Assembly (NCBI RefSeq): GCF_033954455.1
Contig: NZ_CP121473.1
Coordinates: 3,954,501-4,018,500, forward strand
DNA: 64,000 bases
Reading direction: 5' to 3'
From: Thiorhodovibrio litoralis
GTDB lineage: Bacteria; Pseudomonadota; Gammaproteobacteria; Chromatiales; Chromatiaceae
Of the stretch, positions 9,669 through 21,207 are shown piece after piece. Every line of letters begins with the position of its first letter. Position 1 is the first letter of the stretch. The notes under the pieces were generated by a model, which ran no database searches, was not told the origin of the DNA, and saw only the letters and a list, made by a program, of their open reading frames with translations. Made by a program: the position numbers and the translations under genes.

Positions 9669-11381
9669 TTAGTCCTTGGTGATCCGATTGAGTTCTTCAA
9701 GACTGGTCACGCCAGCCTTGACTTTGCGCAGACCGGACAGGCGCAAATCGGCATAGCCCTCTTTTGCGGCCAGATCGGCGAGTTCGTAAGAATTACCCCC
9801 TGCCATGATCATTTGTCCCATTGCCTCAGACACCTTGATGAGCTGAAAAATACCGACACGCCCTTTGTAGCCATTGTTGCACTGACTGCAGCCCACCGGG
9901 CGGTAAATGGTCACACCTTCGTCGACTTCCTCTTGCGTGAAGCCTTCCTCAAGCAGCGCCTCGGCCGGTATCTTCTCGGCCTGACGACACACGGGGCAGA
10001 GCTTTCGCGCCAGGCGCTGGGCCAAAATCATCAGCACGGAGGATGCGATATTAAATGGCGGCACGCCCATGTTCGCCAGTCGCGTCAGGGACTGGGGAGC
10101 ATCGTTGGTGTGCAGGGTAGAGAGCACCAAGTGACCGGTCTGGGCGGCTTTGACCGCGATCTCGGCGGTTTCCAGGTCGCGAATCTCGCCCACCATGACG
10201 ATGTCAGGGTCCTGACGCAGAAAGGCGCGCAAGGCCGCGGCGAAGGTTAGCCCCCCTTTTGTGTTCAGATTAACCTGATTGATCCCAGGCACCTGAATCT
10301 CGACCGGGTCCTCGACGGTGGAGATATTGATCTCCGGCTTATTGAGAATATTGAGCGCGGAATAGAGCGAGACCGTCTTGCCCGAGCCGGTCGGTCCAGT
10401 GACCAGAATCATGCCGTAGGGTTTGGCGATGGATTCCAAAAAGTCCTGGCGCTGTTTCTCGTCCATGCCGAGGTTCTCGATGCCCACATTGGCCGCGGAG
10501 GAGTCGAGAATTCGCAGCACCACTTTCTCGCCATAGAGAGTGGGCAAGGTATTGACGCGGAAATCAATATCGCGTGAGCGCGATAGCTTGAGCTTGATGC
10601 GACCATCCTGGGGCACGCGCCGCTCGGCGATATTCATGCGCGACATCACCTTCAGTCGCGAAATCAGGCGTCCGGCGATATTCAGCGGCGGATTGGCCAC
10701 CTCACGCAGCATCCCATCCTGGCGAAAGCGCACGCGGAAGCTCTTCTCGTAGGGCTCGAAGTGGATATCCGAGGTTCCACTTGAGATGGCATCGACCAGC
10801 ATTTTATTGACATAGCGCACGATGGGGGCGTCATCGACATTGGCGTCTGTATCGTCGCGAGTTTCGCTGTCGGGGTCTTGAATGTCGATATTTTCGAGAT
10901 CGGCATCCGAGACATTGACGCCGCCGGTGGTCGTGCCCTCGATGGCCTTGACCAAGGCGGCGGCCAGCTTGCCCTCCTCCACCAGCACCGACTCGGCGGA
11001 AAGCCCAGTGTTGAAGCGAATTTCATCAAGGGCCTGGTCGTTGGTGGGATCGGAGATCGCAAGGAACAGCCGGTTGCCGCGCCGATAAAGCGGCAGGGCG
11101 CGGTGCTTGGTAATCAAGCGCTCATCGACCAGAGCGAGCGGCAGCGTTTGGATGTCCATCGCGTTAAGATCGAGCAGCGGCACGCCGAATTCCTGGGAGG
11201 CCGCCAGGGCGATGGTGCGGCTATCCAGCGTCTTTTGCTCGACCAGGCTCTGCACGAACGGCTGGCGCCGGCGCAATGATTCTTCTTGAATCTTGAGCGC
11301 CGTCTCCTCGGAGATCAGCTCGTCGCGAATCAGTCGGCGCGCGAGCCCTGAGAGATTAACTTCTGACTGTTTGGTCGCCAT
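9669..11381 (-). CDS. pilB: Type IV pilus assembly ATPase PilB
   Basis: 570-residue hexameric ATPase driving pilus extension. The N-terminal MshEN-type domain (residues about 1-150) precedes the T2SSE ATPase core. Walker A is GPTGSGKT near residue 330. Asp boxes and Walker B lie in RQDPDIVMVGEIRD, and the His box in LVLSTLHTNDAPQSL. A zinc-binding set CPVC...CSQC follows. First gene of the pilBCD-coaE operon; about 160 bp of non-coding DNA lies upstream and should hold the promoter. Confidence 0.95.
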   Translation of the reverse strand: MATKQSEVNLSGLARRLIRDELISEETALKIQEESLRRRQPFVQSLVEQKTLDSRTIALAASQEFGVPLLDLNAMDIQTLPLALVDERLITKHRALPLYRRGNRLFLAISDPTNDQALDEIRFNTGLSAESVLVEEGKLAAALVKAIEGTTTGGVNVSDADLENIDIQDPDSETRDDTDANVDDAPIVRYVNKMLVDAISSGTSDIHFEPYEKSFRVRFRQDGMLREVANPPLNIAGRLISRLKVMSRMNIAERRVPQDGRIKLKLSRSRDIDFRVNTLPTLYGEKVVLRILDSSAANVGIENLGMDEKQRQDFLESIAKPYGMILVTGPTGSGKTVSLYSALNILNKPEINISTVEDPVEIQVPGINQVNLNTKGGLTFAAALRAFLRQDPDIVMVGEIRDLETAEIAVKAAQTGHLVLSTLHTNDAPQSLTRLANMGVPPFNIASSVLMILAQRLARKLCPVCRQAEKIPAEALLEEGFTQEEVDEGVTIYRPVGCSQCNNGYKGRVGIFQLIKVSEAMGQMIMAGGNSYELADLAAKEGYADLRLSGLRKVKAGVTSLEELNRITKD

Positions 11382-11524
11382 CGGGCGCTCTTCGCTGCTT
11401 GACTGCTCTTAACGTTGCCAGGCTTAGGTTTCGGGTTCTGCGTTTCCCTTATAGTCTAACCGATGATCCGAAATTCGCCGACGCAACATGATGATGAACC
11501 CGCACGCTGCGGCTGGGCATCAGC

Positions 11525-11543
11525 TCAGGGCACCCGTCCCTGA
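11525..11543 (-). terminator. Short hairpin directly after the NYN gene stop
   Basis: 6-bp stem TCAGGG/CCCTGA with a 7-base loop, starting one base after the stop. No T-run follows, so termination is uncertain. Confidence 0.3.
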
Positions 11544-12377
11544 CTAGCGATTGACACCAAAGGCCAGGCGCACATTATTCGCGACAAGACCGTTGTCCTT
11601 TTGCTCGCTTTCATTCAAATAGAACTCAAAGATGGTTTCGCGATTCATCAACATATCCTCGCTCACGTCCTCGGCCACTTCATTGGCGTGACAGAAAACG
11701 CTGGTGTATGGCGAATCCGGCTCGCGCGGATCGGTCACCCAGAGATTGGGGGAGACATGATCCATGAAGCGCAGAAAGCCATAGCCCTTGTCCGGAAACC
11801 ATTTGGTGCAAACGCCGCGCACGCATGAGCCTGGCTTACCCCAGTCGTTGCGCGGCTCGTAATTGATGGGCAGTAAATCGGGGATCAGATAACCGGACCA
11901 GAAAGCATCGACCTGCTTTTGCAGCTGGCGCGATATATTCTTAAAGGCAATCAGCTCCACCCGGCAGCCGGCATTCTGCAGTGCGCTGACCACCTGCAGG
12001 AAATCCCCATCCCCGGTGACCAAGATGACCTGCTCCAGCTTGCCGGCCTGCAGCATGGCATCCACCGCCATGTCGAGATCGGCGTTGGCCTTGGTGGAGA
12101 CGACGCCATTTTCGTCTGTGTAGCGTCGCACATGCTTGACGGTGATCTTCCAGCCGTAATCGCGCACCATCTGCTGATAGGCGCGGGACTTCTTGGCGTA
12201 TTCAAAATCCTCCCGCGCTCTTTCGCTGTCGTAGGCCAGGTAAGTATTTAAGCGCTGTAGCGGACCATTACAGCGCCCGGCAAAGCGGCGCAGCACGTCA
12301 TAGCGCATCTGATAGCCGCCGTTGTAGCGGACATTTTCGGCGTCAACAAAGACGCCAACACGTTGAGCGGAATACAA
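11544..12377 (-). CDS. NYN (LabA/DUF88-type) nuclease with a cold-shock-like C-terminal domain
   Basis: Residues 1-165 form a NYN/PIN-like nuclease domain: RVGVFVDAENVRY with the first acidic residue, KANADLDMAVDAML, and VILVTGDGDFLQVV with the TGDGDF motif. The C-terminal part (RGVCTKWFPDKGYGFLRF ... SVFCHANEV) has the KGYGF and VFxH-like RNA-binding motifs of a cold-shock domain. The pairing suggests an RNA-targeting endonuclease (inference). The TTG at 12377 is chosen because GAGGA lies 7 bases upstream; the longer frame starts inside the acs terminator T-run. Stands alone between pilB and acs. Confidence 0.82.
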   Translation of the reverse strand: MYSAQRVGVFVDAENVRYNGGYQMRYDVLRRFAGRCNGPLQRLNTYLAYDSERAREDFEYAKKSRAYQQMVRDYGWKITVKHVRRYTDENGVVSTKANADLDMAVDAMLQAGKLEQVILVTGDGDFLQVVSALQNAGCRVELIAFKNISRQLQKQVDAFWSGYLIPDLLPINYEPRNDWGKPGSCVRGVCTKWFPDKGYGFLRFMDHVSPNLWVTDPREPDSPYTSVFCHANEVAEDVSEDMLMNRETIFEFYLNESEQKDNGLVANNVRLAFGVNR

Positions 12378-12390
12378 AAACACGTCCTCT

Positions 12391-12423
12391 ATCAAAAACA
12401 ACAACGCCGCCCTAAGGGCGGCG
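12391..12423 (-). terminator. Rho-independent terminator of acs
   Basis: On the minus strand an 8-bp stem CGCCGCCC/GGGCGGCG with a 3-base loop is followed by TTGTTGTTTTTG. It lies about 100 bp after the acs stop and just before the NYN gene. Confidence 0.8.
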
Positions 12424-12525
12424 CTGCCAACAAGTTAACAACATTTAACGCAACAACATGGCGCTACGGCGCATTTTGGACCGGGGCTTCCCCGCGGCAA
12501 CCTGCCGCAAGCGCCGATTAGCCAT

Positions 12526-14472
<1,947 letters not shown>

Positions 14473-14856
14473 GCGATGGTCTCTCCTCAAGCGGGCTGCG
14501 GTGCGAACCAGCAACAATGACTGGGTCGCGGCCGAAAAATGTGATGAAGCCACCTGATTGGGTCAGCCGCATCATCGGCTGGACAGTCGCCGGTCGATCT
14601 ATTGGACGATCTCTTCTGCGATCTTTTAGGTGGCGCGCAGGTGCAATACTAACCCCTTGATGGGCCGCCGGCCAGCAATGGGGGCAGCGCCGGTCAGTTC
14701 AGCGGCATGGAGCCCAGCGCCGGGAGGAAACGGCGCCGAGCACGCGAGCGGACGCCCTGTTTATGCGGGTAAAAAACCGTGACGAGAGGCCGTGTTGCGA
14801 CATGTTCCACTGGCACGGGGTTGGGATCATGCCGCGCGGTCAGGCATCATAGCGGC
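14473..14856. other. Non-coding gap between acs and dnaJ
   Basis: About 380 bp upstream of acs and downstream of dnaJ. It presumably contains the acs promoter. I see no convincing gene, and only a weak 5-bp hairpin near 14830 that could terminate dnaJ. Confidence 0.5.
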
Positions 14857-16005
14857 TTACAGGCCCATTTTCTCGAAAAAGTTCTTGGCCTTGTCGACCC
14901 AGGAGGTGGAGTTCGGGCTGTGGCGATCCCCGCCGGCGACGAAGCTTTCGTCGAGCTCCCGCAGCAGTTCCTTCTGGCGGTCGGTGAGGTTGATCGGCGT
15001 CTCCACCACCACCCGGCAGATCAGGTCGCCGACCGGGCCGCCACGCACCGGTTTGATGCCCTTGCTGCGCATGCGGAACATCTTGCCGCTCTGGGTCCCG
15101 TGGGGCACCTTGAGCATCACCTTGCCGTCGAGGGTCGGTACCTGAAACTCCCCGCCAAGCGCGGCGGTGGTGAAGCTGATCGGCACCTCGCAGTAGAGGT
15201 TATTGTCATCGCGGGTAAAGATCGGGTGCTCTTGCACCTGGATTTGCACATAGAGATCGCCCGGTGGGCCACCCTGATCGCCAACCTCGCCCTCGCCGGC
15301 AAGTCGAATGCGATCGCCGGTATCGACCCCGGCCGGCACCTTGACCGACAGGGTTTTCTCCTCGCGCAGCCGGCCCGAGCCACGGCAATGACTACAAGCT
15401 TCCTCGATAATGTGCCCGGAGCCGCGACACTGCGGACAGGCCTGCTGAATGGAGAAAAAGCCTTGCTGCATGCGCACCTGCCCGAGGCCCTGACAGCTCG
15501 GGCAGGTCTTGGGCTGAGTGCCGGGCTTGGCGCCGCTGCCACCGCAGTGGTGACACTCCACTGCGGTGGGGATGCGGATTTTGACATCCTTGCCAGAGAC
15601 GGCCTCTTCGAGCGTCAGGCTCAGGTCGTAGCGCAGGTCGGACCCGCGGTGCACGCGCCGCCCGCCGCCGGGCGCGCGACCACCGCCGAAAATGTCGCCG
15701 AAGACTTCGCCGAAGATATCCGAGAAGCTGCCGCCGCCAAAGTCGCCAGGCCCGCCGCCACCAAAGCCGCCCTGAGCGCCACCGACCCCGGCGTGCCCGA
15801 ACTGATCGTAAGCAGAGCGTTTGCGCGCATCGGTTAAAACATCATGCGCTTCCTTGGCCTCCTTGAACTTGGAAATGGCTTCGGAATCGTCCGGATTGCG
15901 GTCCGGGTGGTGCTTCATCGCCAGGCGTCGGAACGCCTTTTTGATGTCCTGCTCGCTCGCGTTGCGGCTGAGGCCCAAGACCTCGTAGTAGTCGCGTTTG
16001 GCCAT
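14857..16005 (-). CDS. dnaJ: Chaperone DnaJ
   Basis: 382-residue type I Hsp40 that stimulates DnaK ATPase and delivers substrates. The N-terminal J domain has the HPD motif (MKHHPDRNP). It is followed by a Gly/Phe-rich linker ([20 protein letters not shown]), then four CxxCxGxG zinc repeats ([32 protein letters not shown]) and the C-terminal substrate domain. Lies 19 bp after dnaK in the hrcA-grpE-dnaK-dnaJ cluster. Confidence 0.97.
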   Translation of the reverse strand: MAKRDYYEVLGLSRNASEQDIKKAFRRLAMKHHPDRNPDDSEAISKFKEAKEAHDVLTDARKRSAYDQFGHAGVGGAQGGFGGGGPGDFGGGSFSDIFGEVFGDIFGGGRAPGGGRRVHRGSDLRYDLSLTLEEAVSGKDVKIRIPTAVECHHCGGSGAKPGTQPKTCPSCQGLGQVRMQQGFFSIQQACPQCRGSGHIIEEACSHCRGSGRLREEKTLSVKVPAGVDTGDRIRLAGEGEVGDQGGPPGDLYVQIQVQEHPIFTRDDNNLYCEVPISFTTAALGGEFQVPTLDGKVMLKVPHGTQSGKMFRMRSKGIKPVRGGPVGDLICRVVVETPINLTDRQKELLRELDESFVAGGDRHSPNSTSWVDKAKNFFEKMGL

Positions 16006-16024
16006 GGTGTGAGCTCAAGATCCC

Positions 16025-17947
16025 TTATTTCTTGTCGTCCTTGACTTCCTCGAATTCGGCATCGACCACGTCATCGGCAGTCGCATCGGCCGTATCACCA
16101 GCGCCATCACCCGGCTCACCGCCCTGCTGGTTGGCATAGAGGCGCTCGGCCATCTTGGAAGACGCCTCGCCCAATGCCTTGGTCAGGGACTCGATGCGGT
16201 CCTTGTCCTCGCCCTTCATGGCCTCTTCGAGGTCCTTGATGGCGGAGTCGATGCGGTCCTTCTCGCCGGACTCGAGCTTGTCCTCGCCGATTTGCTCCAT
16301 GGACTTGCGCGTCGCATGGATCATGCTGTCAGCCTGGTTGCGCACGCCGACCAGCTCCTGGAAGCGGCGGTCGTCCTCGGCATGGGCCTCGGCGTCCTTG
16401 ACCATGCGGTCAATTTCGCCATCCGACAGACCAGAGGATGCCTTGATGACGATGGACTGCTCCTTGCCGGTCGCCTTGTCCTTGGCCGAGACATTGAGAA
16501 TGCCGTTGGCGTCGAGATCGAACTTGACCTCGATCTGAGGCACGCCGCGCGGTGCGGGCGGAATGTCGGATAGATCGAAGCGGCCGAGGGACTTGTTATC
16601 CGCTGCACGCTGGCGCTCGCCCTGGAGCACATGCACGGTCACAGCGGTCTGGTTGTCGTCGGCGGTGGAGAACACCTGCTCGGCTGAAGTCGGGATGGTG
16701 GTGTTCTTCTCGATCAGCTTGGTCATGACGCCGCCGAGGGTCTCGATGCCCAGCGACAGCGGGGTCACGTCGAGCAGCAGCACGTCTTTCACTTCGCCGC
16801 CGAGCACGCCGCCCTGAATGGCCGCGCCGATCGCGACGGCTTCGTCCGGGTTCACGTCCTTACGCGGCGCCTTGCCGAAGAACTCCTGCACCTTGGCCTG
16901 CACCTTGGGCATGCGGGTCTGGCCGCCGACCAGGATGACCTCGTCGATATCGCCAGCGGTGACGCCGGCATCCTTGAGCGCGGTGCGGCATGGGCCGAGG
17001 GTGCGATCAACGAGATCGTCAACCAGAGACTCCAGCTTGGACCGGGTCAATTTGATATTCAGATGCTTAGGCCCGTTCTGATCGGCCGTGATATAGGGCA
17101 GATTGATGTCGGTCTGCTGGCTGGAGCTGAGCTCGATCTTGGCCTTCTCGGCGGCTTCTTTCAGGCGTTGCAGCGCGAGCGGATCATTATGCAGATCGAC
17201 GCCCTGGTCCTTTTTGAACTCATTGGCTAGGAAGTCGATGATGCGCAGATCGAAGTCCTCACCACCGAGGAAGGTGTCGCCATTGGTCGACAGCACCTCG
17301 AACTGGTGCTCGCCCTCAATCTCGGCGATCTCAATGATGGAGATATCGAAGGTGCCGCCGCCGAGGTCATAGACGGCGACTTTCTGATCGCCGCGCTGCT
17401 TGTCCATGCCGTAGGCCAAGGCAGCAGCCGTGGGCTCATTGATGATGCGCTTGACTTCCAGCCCGGCGATGCGCCCCGCGTCCTTGGTGGCCTGGCGCTG
17501 GGAGTCGTTAAAGTAGGCAGGCACGGTGATGACAGCTTCCGAGACTTTCTCGCCCAGGTAGTCCTCGGCGGTGCTCTTCATTTTCTGCAGCACTTTGGCC
17601 GAAATCTCCGGCGGGGCCATCTTCTTGCCGTTGACCTCAACCCAGGCATCGCCGTTGTCAGCACGGACGATCTGGTAAGGCACCATGTCCTTGTCCTTGG
17701 AGACGACATGGTCCTCATGGCGCCGGCCAATCAGGCGCTTGATGGCAAACAGGGTGTTCTTTGGATTGGTGACCGCCTGCCGTTTGGCGGATTGACCGAC
17801 CAGTACCTCACCGTCGCTTGAATAAGCAACGATACTCGGCGTGGTGCGATCGCCTTCGGCATTCTCGATCACTTTCGGCTTGTCGCCATCCATCACTGCC
17901 ACGCAGGAGTTGGTGGTGCCGAGATCGATACCGATGATCTTTCCCAT
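16025..17947 (-). CDS. dnaK: Chaperone DnaK (Hsp70)
   Basis: 640 residues. The N-terminal ATPase begins [21 protein letters not shown] and contains [15 protein letters not shown] and [10 protein letters not shown]. The substrate-binding domain and helical lid follow, ending in the acidic [10 protein letters not shown] tail. A GGAGAAG ribosome site precedes the ATG. About 250 bp separate it from grpE, enough for an additional promoter; I did not find a clear heat-shock sigma promoter there. Confidence 0.98.
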   Translation of the reverse strand: MGKIIGIDLGTTNSCVAVMDGDKPKVIENAEGDRTTPSIVAYSSDGEVLVGQSAKRQAVTNPKNTLFAIKRLIGRRHEDHVVSKDKDMVPYQIVRADNGDAWVEVNGKKMAPPEISAKVLQKMKSTAEDYLGEKVSEAVITVPAYFNDSQRQATKDAGRIAGLEVKRIINEPTAAALAYGMDKQRGDQKVAVYDLGGGTFDISIIEIAEIEGEHQFEVLSTNGDTFLGGEDFDLRIIDFLANEFKKDQGVDLHNDPLALQRLKEAAEKAKIELSSSQQTDINLPYITADQNGPKHLNIKLTRSKLESLVDDLVDRTLGPCRTALKDAGVTAGDIDEVILVGGQTRMPKVQAKVQEFFGKAPRKDVNPDEAVAIGAAIQGGVLGGEVKDVLLLDVTPLSLGIETLGGVMTKLIEKNTTIPTSAEQVFSTADDNQTAVTVHVLQGERQRAADNKSLGRFDLSDIPPAPRGVPQIEVKFDLDANGILNVSAKDKATGKEQSIVIKASSGLSDGEIDRMVKDAEAHAEDDRRFQELVGVRNQADSMIHATRKSMEQIGEDKLESGEKDRIDSAIKDLEEAMKGEDKDRIESLTKALGEASSKMAERLYANQQGGEPGDGAGDTADATADDVVDAEFEEVKDDKK

Positions 17948-18195
17948 TGTGACTTCTCCGGTTTCTAACTTTTGAATGACTTAATTCGTTGTAAATGCGG
18001 CCTGATCCGGCATCGAAGGACCCGGATTAACCGCGCGAGATGTTCTTGCGGACATGCTCAGGCAGGTAAGGCAAAACCCTGCAAAGTTCAAGTCTTACTC
18101 TAAGGTTTGCGCCCAATTATTACGCCGAGTTCGGCCGCCAATATCCGGAGCAGACGCCTCTTCAAGCCGCTCCGGCTCTTCGCGCCCCCGCGGCA

Positions 18196-18807
18196 TCAAC
18201 CCTGCTCAATAGCCTGAGACACCATCACCAGCGCCGGTCGCACCAAACGGCCATTTAGTGTATATCCACGCTGTATCACGGCGACAACGGTGTTGGGATC
18301 GACATCGGCGCGTGGCTGCATGGACATGGCCTGGTGGAATTCCGGATTGAACGGCTGATGCATCGGATTGACCTGCTCGACGCCGAATTTGCCCATCACG
18401 TCGCCAAGCAGCTTGAGCGTGAGGTCCATGCCCTCGCGCAGCTTGACCAGATCGGCATCCGGCTCGCTCGCCGCGGCCTGCCCGAGTTCCAGGCTGTCGC
18501 GCACCTGCAGCAATTCGCGGACAAAGTTCTCGAGCGCGAACTTGTGCGCGTTCTCAAGCTCTTTCGCCTTGCGCCGGGAGATGTTCTCCACCTCGGCGCG
18601 GGCGCGCAGGAGCTGATCGCGCGCCGCCTCGCTGCGCGCGCGTTCCTCCTCAATCAGCGCGATCAGCGCGGCCGGATCATCCGGCCAGGCTTCGCCCGTC
18701 TGGTCCGCGCCCTGCTCGGTCTGCTGGCTGGCTGGCTCGCCTGCCGGCGTCTCGAACTGCTCGTCAGGCCCTTGCGGTTGTTCCTGTCCCGCCTGGTCAT
18801 TCATCAT
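18196..18807 (-). CDS. grpE: Nucleotide exchange factor GrpE
   Basis: 203 residues. The N-terminus is disordered and Gln/Glu-rich, followed by a long coiled coil (LIALIEEERARSEAARDQL, then RAEVENISRRKAKELE). The C-terminal beta domain carries GVEQVNPMHQPFNPEFHQAM and VIQRGYTLNGRLVRPALV. GGAGGT lies 8-9 bases before the first of two close ATGs, so the first is used. Between hrcA and dnaK in the heat-shock cluster. Confidence 0.96.
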   Translation of the reverse strand: MMNDQAGQEQPQGPDEQFETPAGEPASQQTEQGADQTGEAWPDDPAALIALIEEERARSEAARDQLLRARAEVENISRRKAKELENAHKFALENFVRELLQVRDSLELGQAAASEPDADLVKLREGMDLTLKLLGDVMGKFGVEQVNPMHQPFNPEFHQAMSMQPRADVDPNTVVAVIQRGYTLNGRLVRPALVMVSQAIEQG

Positions 18808-18890
18808 GCCCTGTCACCTCCGCGATGGCTCCCGCCGCACCGCGTTCCACTTGTAGGAGCCGCAGCCAGCACGCAAGCCAGGTATCAATG

Positions 18891-19948
18891 TCAGTTGTGT
18901 TGTCTGAGCGCCGCTGCCAGCAGCCGCGCGGTTACGTCCACGACCGGAATCACCCGCTGGTAATCCATGCGGGTGGGGCCGATCACCCCAAGCACTCCGA
19001 GCACCTCGCCATCCACCCGGTACGGCGTGGTCACCAAACTGCAGTCGTCGAGTACCTCATAACCGGACTCGCCGCCAAAAAAGATCTGTACGCCATCAGC
19101 TTTAATGCAGCGATCGAGCAGGTAGAGAATCTCCCGCTTCTCGCTGAAGGCCTCGAACAACGCCTTGAGCCGGTCCATACTGGCCAGCTCGTCAAAATGC
19201 ATCAGGTTAGTCTGGCCCGAAACCAGCAGCTGGTCCTTGTGCTCGGCCGACTCCACCACCCGCTGCGCCATTTCCATCGCCTGGTGCAGGAGCTCGTCCA
19301 TGCGCTCGTGAGTCGCCTGCAAATCCTCCAGCAACCGCCTGCGCACCTCGACCATGTCCTGACCGGTGAACACCTCGGTGAGGAAGTTCGACGCCTCCAC
19401 CAGCTGCGCCGGAGTGAAGGCGCGCTCGGTGTGGATAATCCTGTTGTGAACCTCTCCCTCACCAGTGACCAGAATGGCCAACACCTTCTTACCCGACAGC
19501 GGCAGCAGCTCGATCTGCCGGAAAACGTCGCGCTCGTGCCGCGGCAGCATCACCACGCCGGCCAGACGCGTGACGCCCGAGAGCAATCGCGAAGCTGTAT
19601 CCACCAACGCCGTGGCGTCATCTAACGGCTCGAACTCGCAACGCAGCGCATTGACGTCGATTTCATCCAGCGGCTTGATGGTCAGCAGACTATCGACAAA
19701 CAGCCGATAGCCAAGCAGGGTTGGCACCCGTCCCGCCGAGGTATGCGGCGAGGACACCAGCCCCATCTCCTCCAAGTCCGACATCACATTGCGCACCGTG
19801 GCCGGCTAAGGTCCAGCCCGGTTTCCTTCGACAGGGTGCGCGACCCGACCGGTTGCCCGTCGCGAATGTGATGCTCGATCAGCGTCTTGAGAAAATGCGA
19901 CGCTCGCTCGCTGACTTTGGTTTCGCTGCTGCCGTGCGTCCCAGCCAT
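18891..19948 (-). pseudogene. hrcA: Heat-inducible repressor HrcA, with one apparent frameshift
   Basis: HrcA binds CIRCE and represses chaperone operons. The N-terminal frame ([19 protein letters not shown], then [26 protein letters not shown]) breaks near 19806 and continues in another frame as [24 protein letters not shown] through the end. Family alignment predicts SPATVRNVM. The sequence reads AGCCGGCCACGG where one more C (AGCCCGGCC...) restores the frame, so this is a single-base loss in a C run. The start at 19948 has AAGAGG upstream. Whether the gene is inactivated or this is a sequencing error cannot be decided here; the rest is intact, which favours error or a recent mutation. Confidence 0.88.
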
Positions 19949-20077
19949 CCCAACCTCTTGTAGAATCAGAGACCGAACAACCAACCGAGCTAACGACCAA
20001 CAAGGGCGCCCGCCCCGCCGGCCGCAGGCGCCGCAGCTATGGCAACAATGCCGCTGTGCGCCTGCGCGCTTTTGCCG

Positions 20078-20104
20078 TTAGCACTCACTAACCCAGAGTG
20101 CTAA
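20078..20104. promoter_or_regulatory. CIRCE operator
   Basis: Perfect TTAGCACTC - 9 bases - GAGTGCTAA, the HrcA-binding inverted repeat. It lies about 130 bp upstream of hrcA, so the hrcA-grpE-dnaK-dnaJ operon should be under HrcA control. It is also about 155 bp upstream of the divergent nadK. Confidence 0.95.
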
Positions 20105-20259
20105 CGACCCACCAATTTAGGCACATGCGCCGCGACTGTCAAGCCAGCGGTAGACACCCGCCCTGCTTCGGACCGGAGTTAGCGCCAGCGCCATCCGTTA
20201 TAATCCCTCGCGTCGCGGTCATTTCGAGCCGCAACCAGCGACCCGGTACAATCACCCGC

Positions 20260-21207
20260 ATGCGCGCTTTTCACACCATCGGCATCATCGGCAAGCAAGA
20301 ACCGGACACTCGCGTGCCGGCCGCCCTGCAGCGGCTGCTCGAGCACCTCGAGCGGCGCGGCCACCGCACGCTGCTCGAGCCCGCGACAGCCGATCTGCTA
20401 AGCGCCGGCCCAGACCACCAGGGCACCCCCTCCCCAGAGGGCGATGCGCATGCCAGTCCCTATGCCGAACTGGCCGCGCAATGCGATCTGATCATCGTCA
20501 TTGGTGGCGACGGTACTTTCCTGCATGCCGCGCGCGACATCGCCCGCACCGACACGCCGCTGGTTGGCATCAACCTGGGGCGCCTGGGCTTTCTGGTCGA
20601 CCTGTCACCGGAATGCATCGAGACGCGACTGAATGAAATTCTCGACGGACACTTCGATGTCGAGCACCGCAGCCTGCTCGAGACCCGTCTGCTCGGAGCG
20701 GCGGCCGACGCCAGCGACCGCGAAGACAACTGGACCGGCAAGGCGCTGAACGAGGCCGTGATCTCCAAGTGGGATACGGTGCGCATGATTGAGTTCGAGA
20801 CCTACATCGACGGCGTCTTCATCAACTCGCAACGCTCGGACGGCTTAATCATCGCCACCCCGACCGGCTCCACCGCCTACGCCCTCTCAGGCGGCGGCCC
20901 ACTCCTGCACCCGGCGCTCGACAGCCTGCTGCTGGTGTCCATCTGCCCCCATACCCTGAGCAATCGGCCGCTGGTCGTCGATGGAGCCAGCGAGATCGAG
21001 ATACGGCTCTGCCATCGCCACGCCGAAACAGCGCGACTCACCTGCGACGGCCAAGTCGCCTTTTCGCTTGCCGAGGCGCGGGCAGTGCGGATTCGCCGCG
21101 GCCAGACCCGGGTGCAGCTATTACATCCGCGCGGGCATGATCACTTTCAACTACTGCGCGCCAAGCTCGGCTGGGGCGCACATGGACAGGAAAGCCCAAG
21201 GTGCTAA
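20260..21207 (+). CDS. nadK: NAD kinase
   Basis: Phosphorylates NAD to NADP. 315 residues from the ATG at 20260. IVIGGDGTFLHAAR holds the GGDGT motif, INLGRLGFLVDLS and NEAVISKWD are further markers, and ATPTGSTAYALSGGGPLLHP is the second glycine-rich motif. A longer in-frame start at 20098 is rejected because homology begins at MRAFHTIGIIGK. An insert of about 25 residues (GPDHQGTPSPEGDAHAS) precedes the AQCDLIIV segment. Overlaps recN by 7 bp. Confidence 0.95.
   Translation: MRAFHTIGIIGKQEPDTRVPAALQRLLEHLERRGHRTLLEPATADLLSAGPDHQGTPSPEGDAHASPYAELAAQCDLIIVIGGDGTFLHAARDIARTDTPLVGINLGRLGFLVDLSPECIETRLNEILDGHFDVEHRSLLETRLLGAAADASDREDNWTGKALNEAVISKWDTVRMIEFETYIDGVFINSQRSDGLIIATPTGSTAYALSGGGPLLHPALDSLLLVSICPHTLSNRPLVVDGASEIEIRLCHRHAETARLTCDGQVAFSLAEARAVRIRRGQTRVQLLHPRGHDHFQLLRAKLGWGAHGQESPRC

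Noticed and set aside
14779-15837. Long plus-strand frame opposite dnaJ
   Set aside because: Shadow of dnaJ on the opposite strand; low-information Ala/Val/Gly-rich product.
18000-18195. Heat-shock sigma promoter before dnaK
   Set aside because: A CTTGAA-like -35 is present near 18090 on the minus strand, but no matching CCCCAT-like -10 at correct spacing.
20098-20259. 54-codon N-terminal extension of nadK
   Set aside because: Begins inside the CIRCE region, shows no family similarity; NadK homology starts at 20260.
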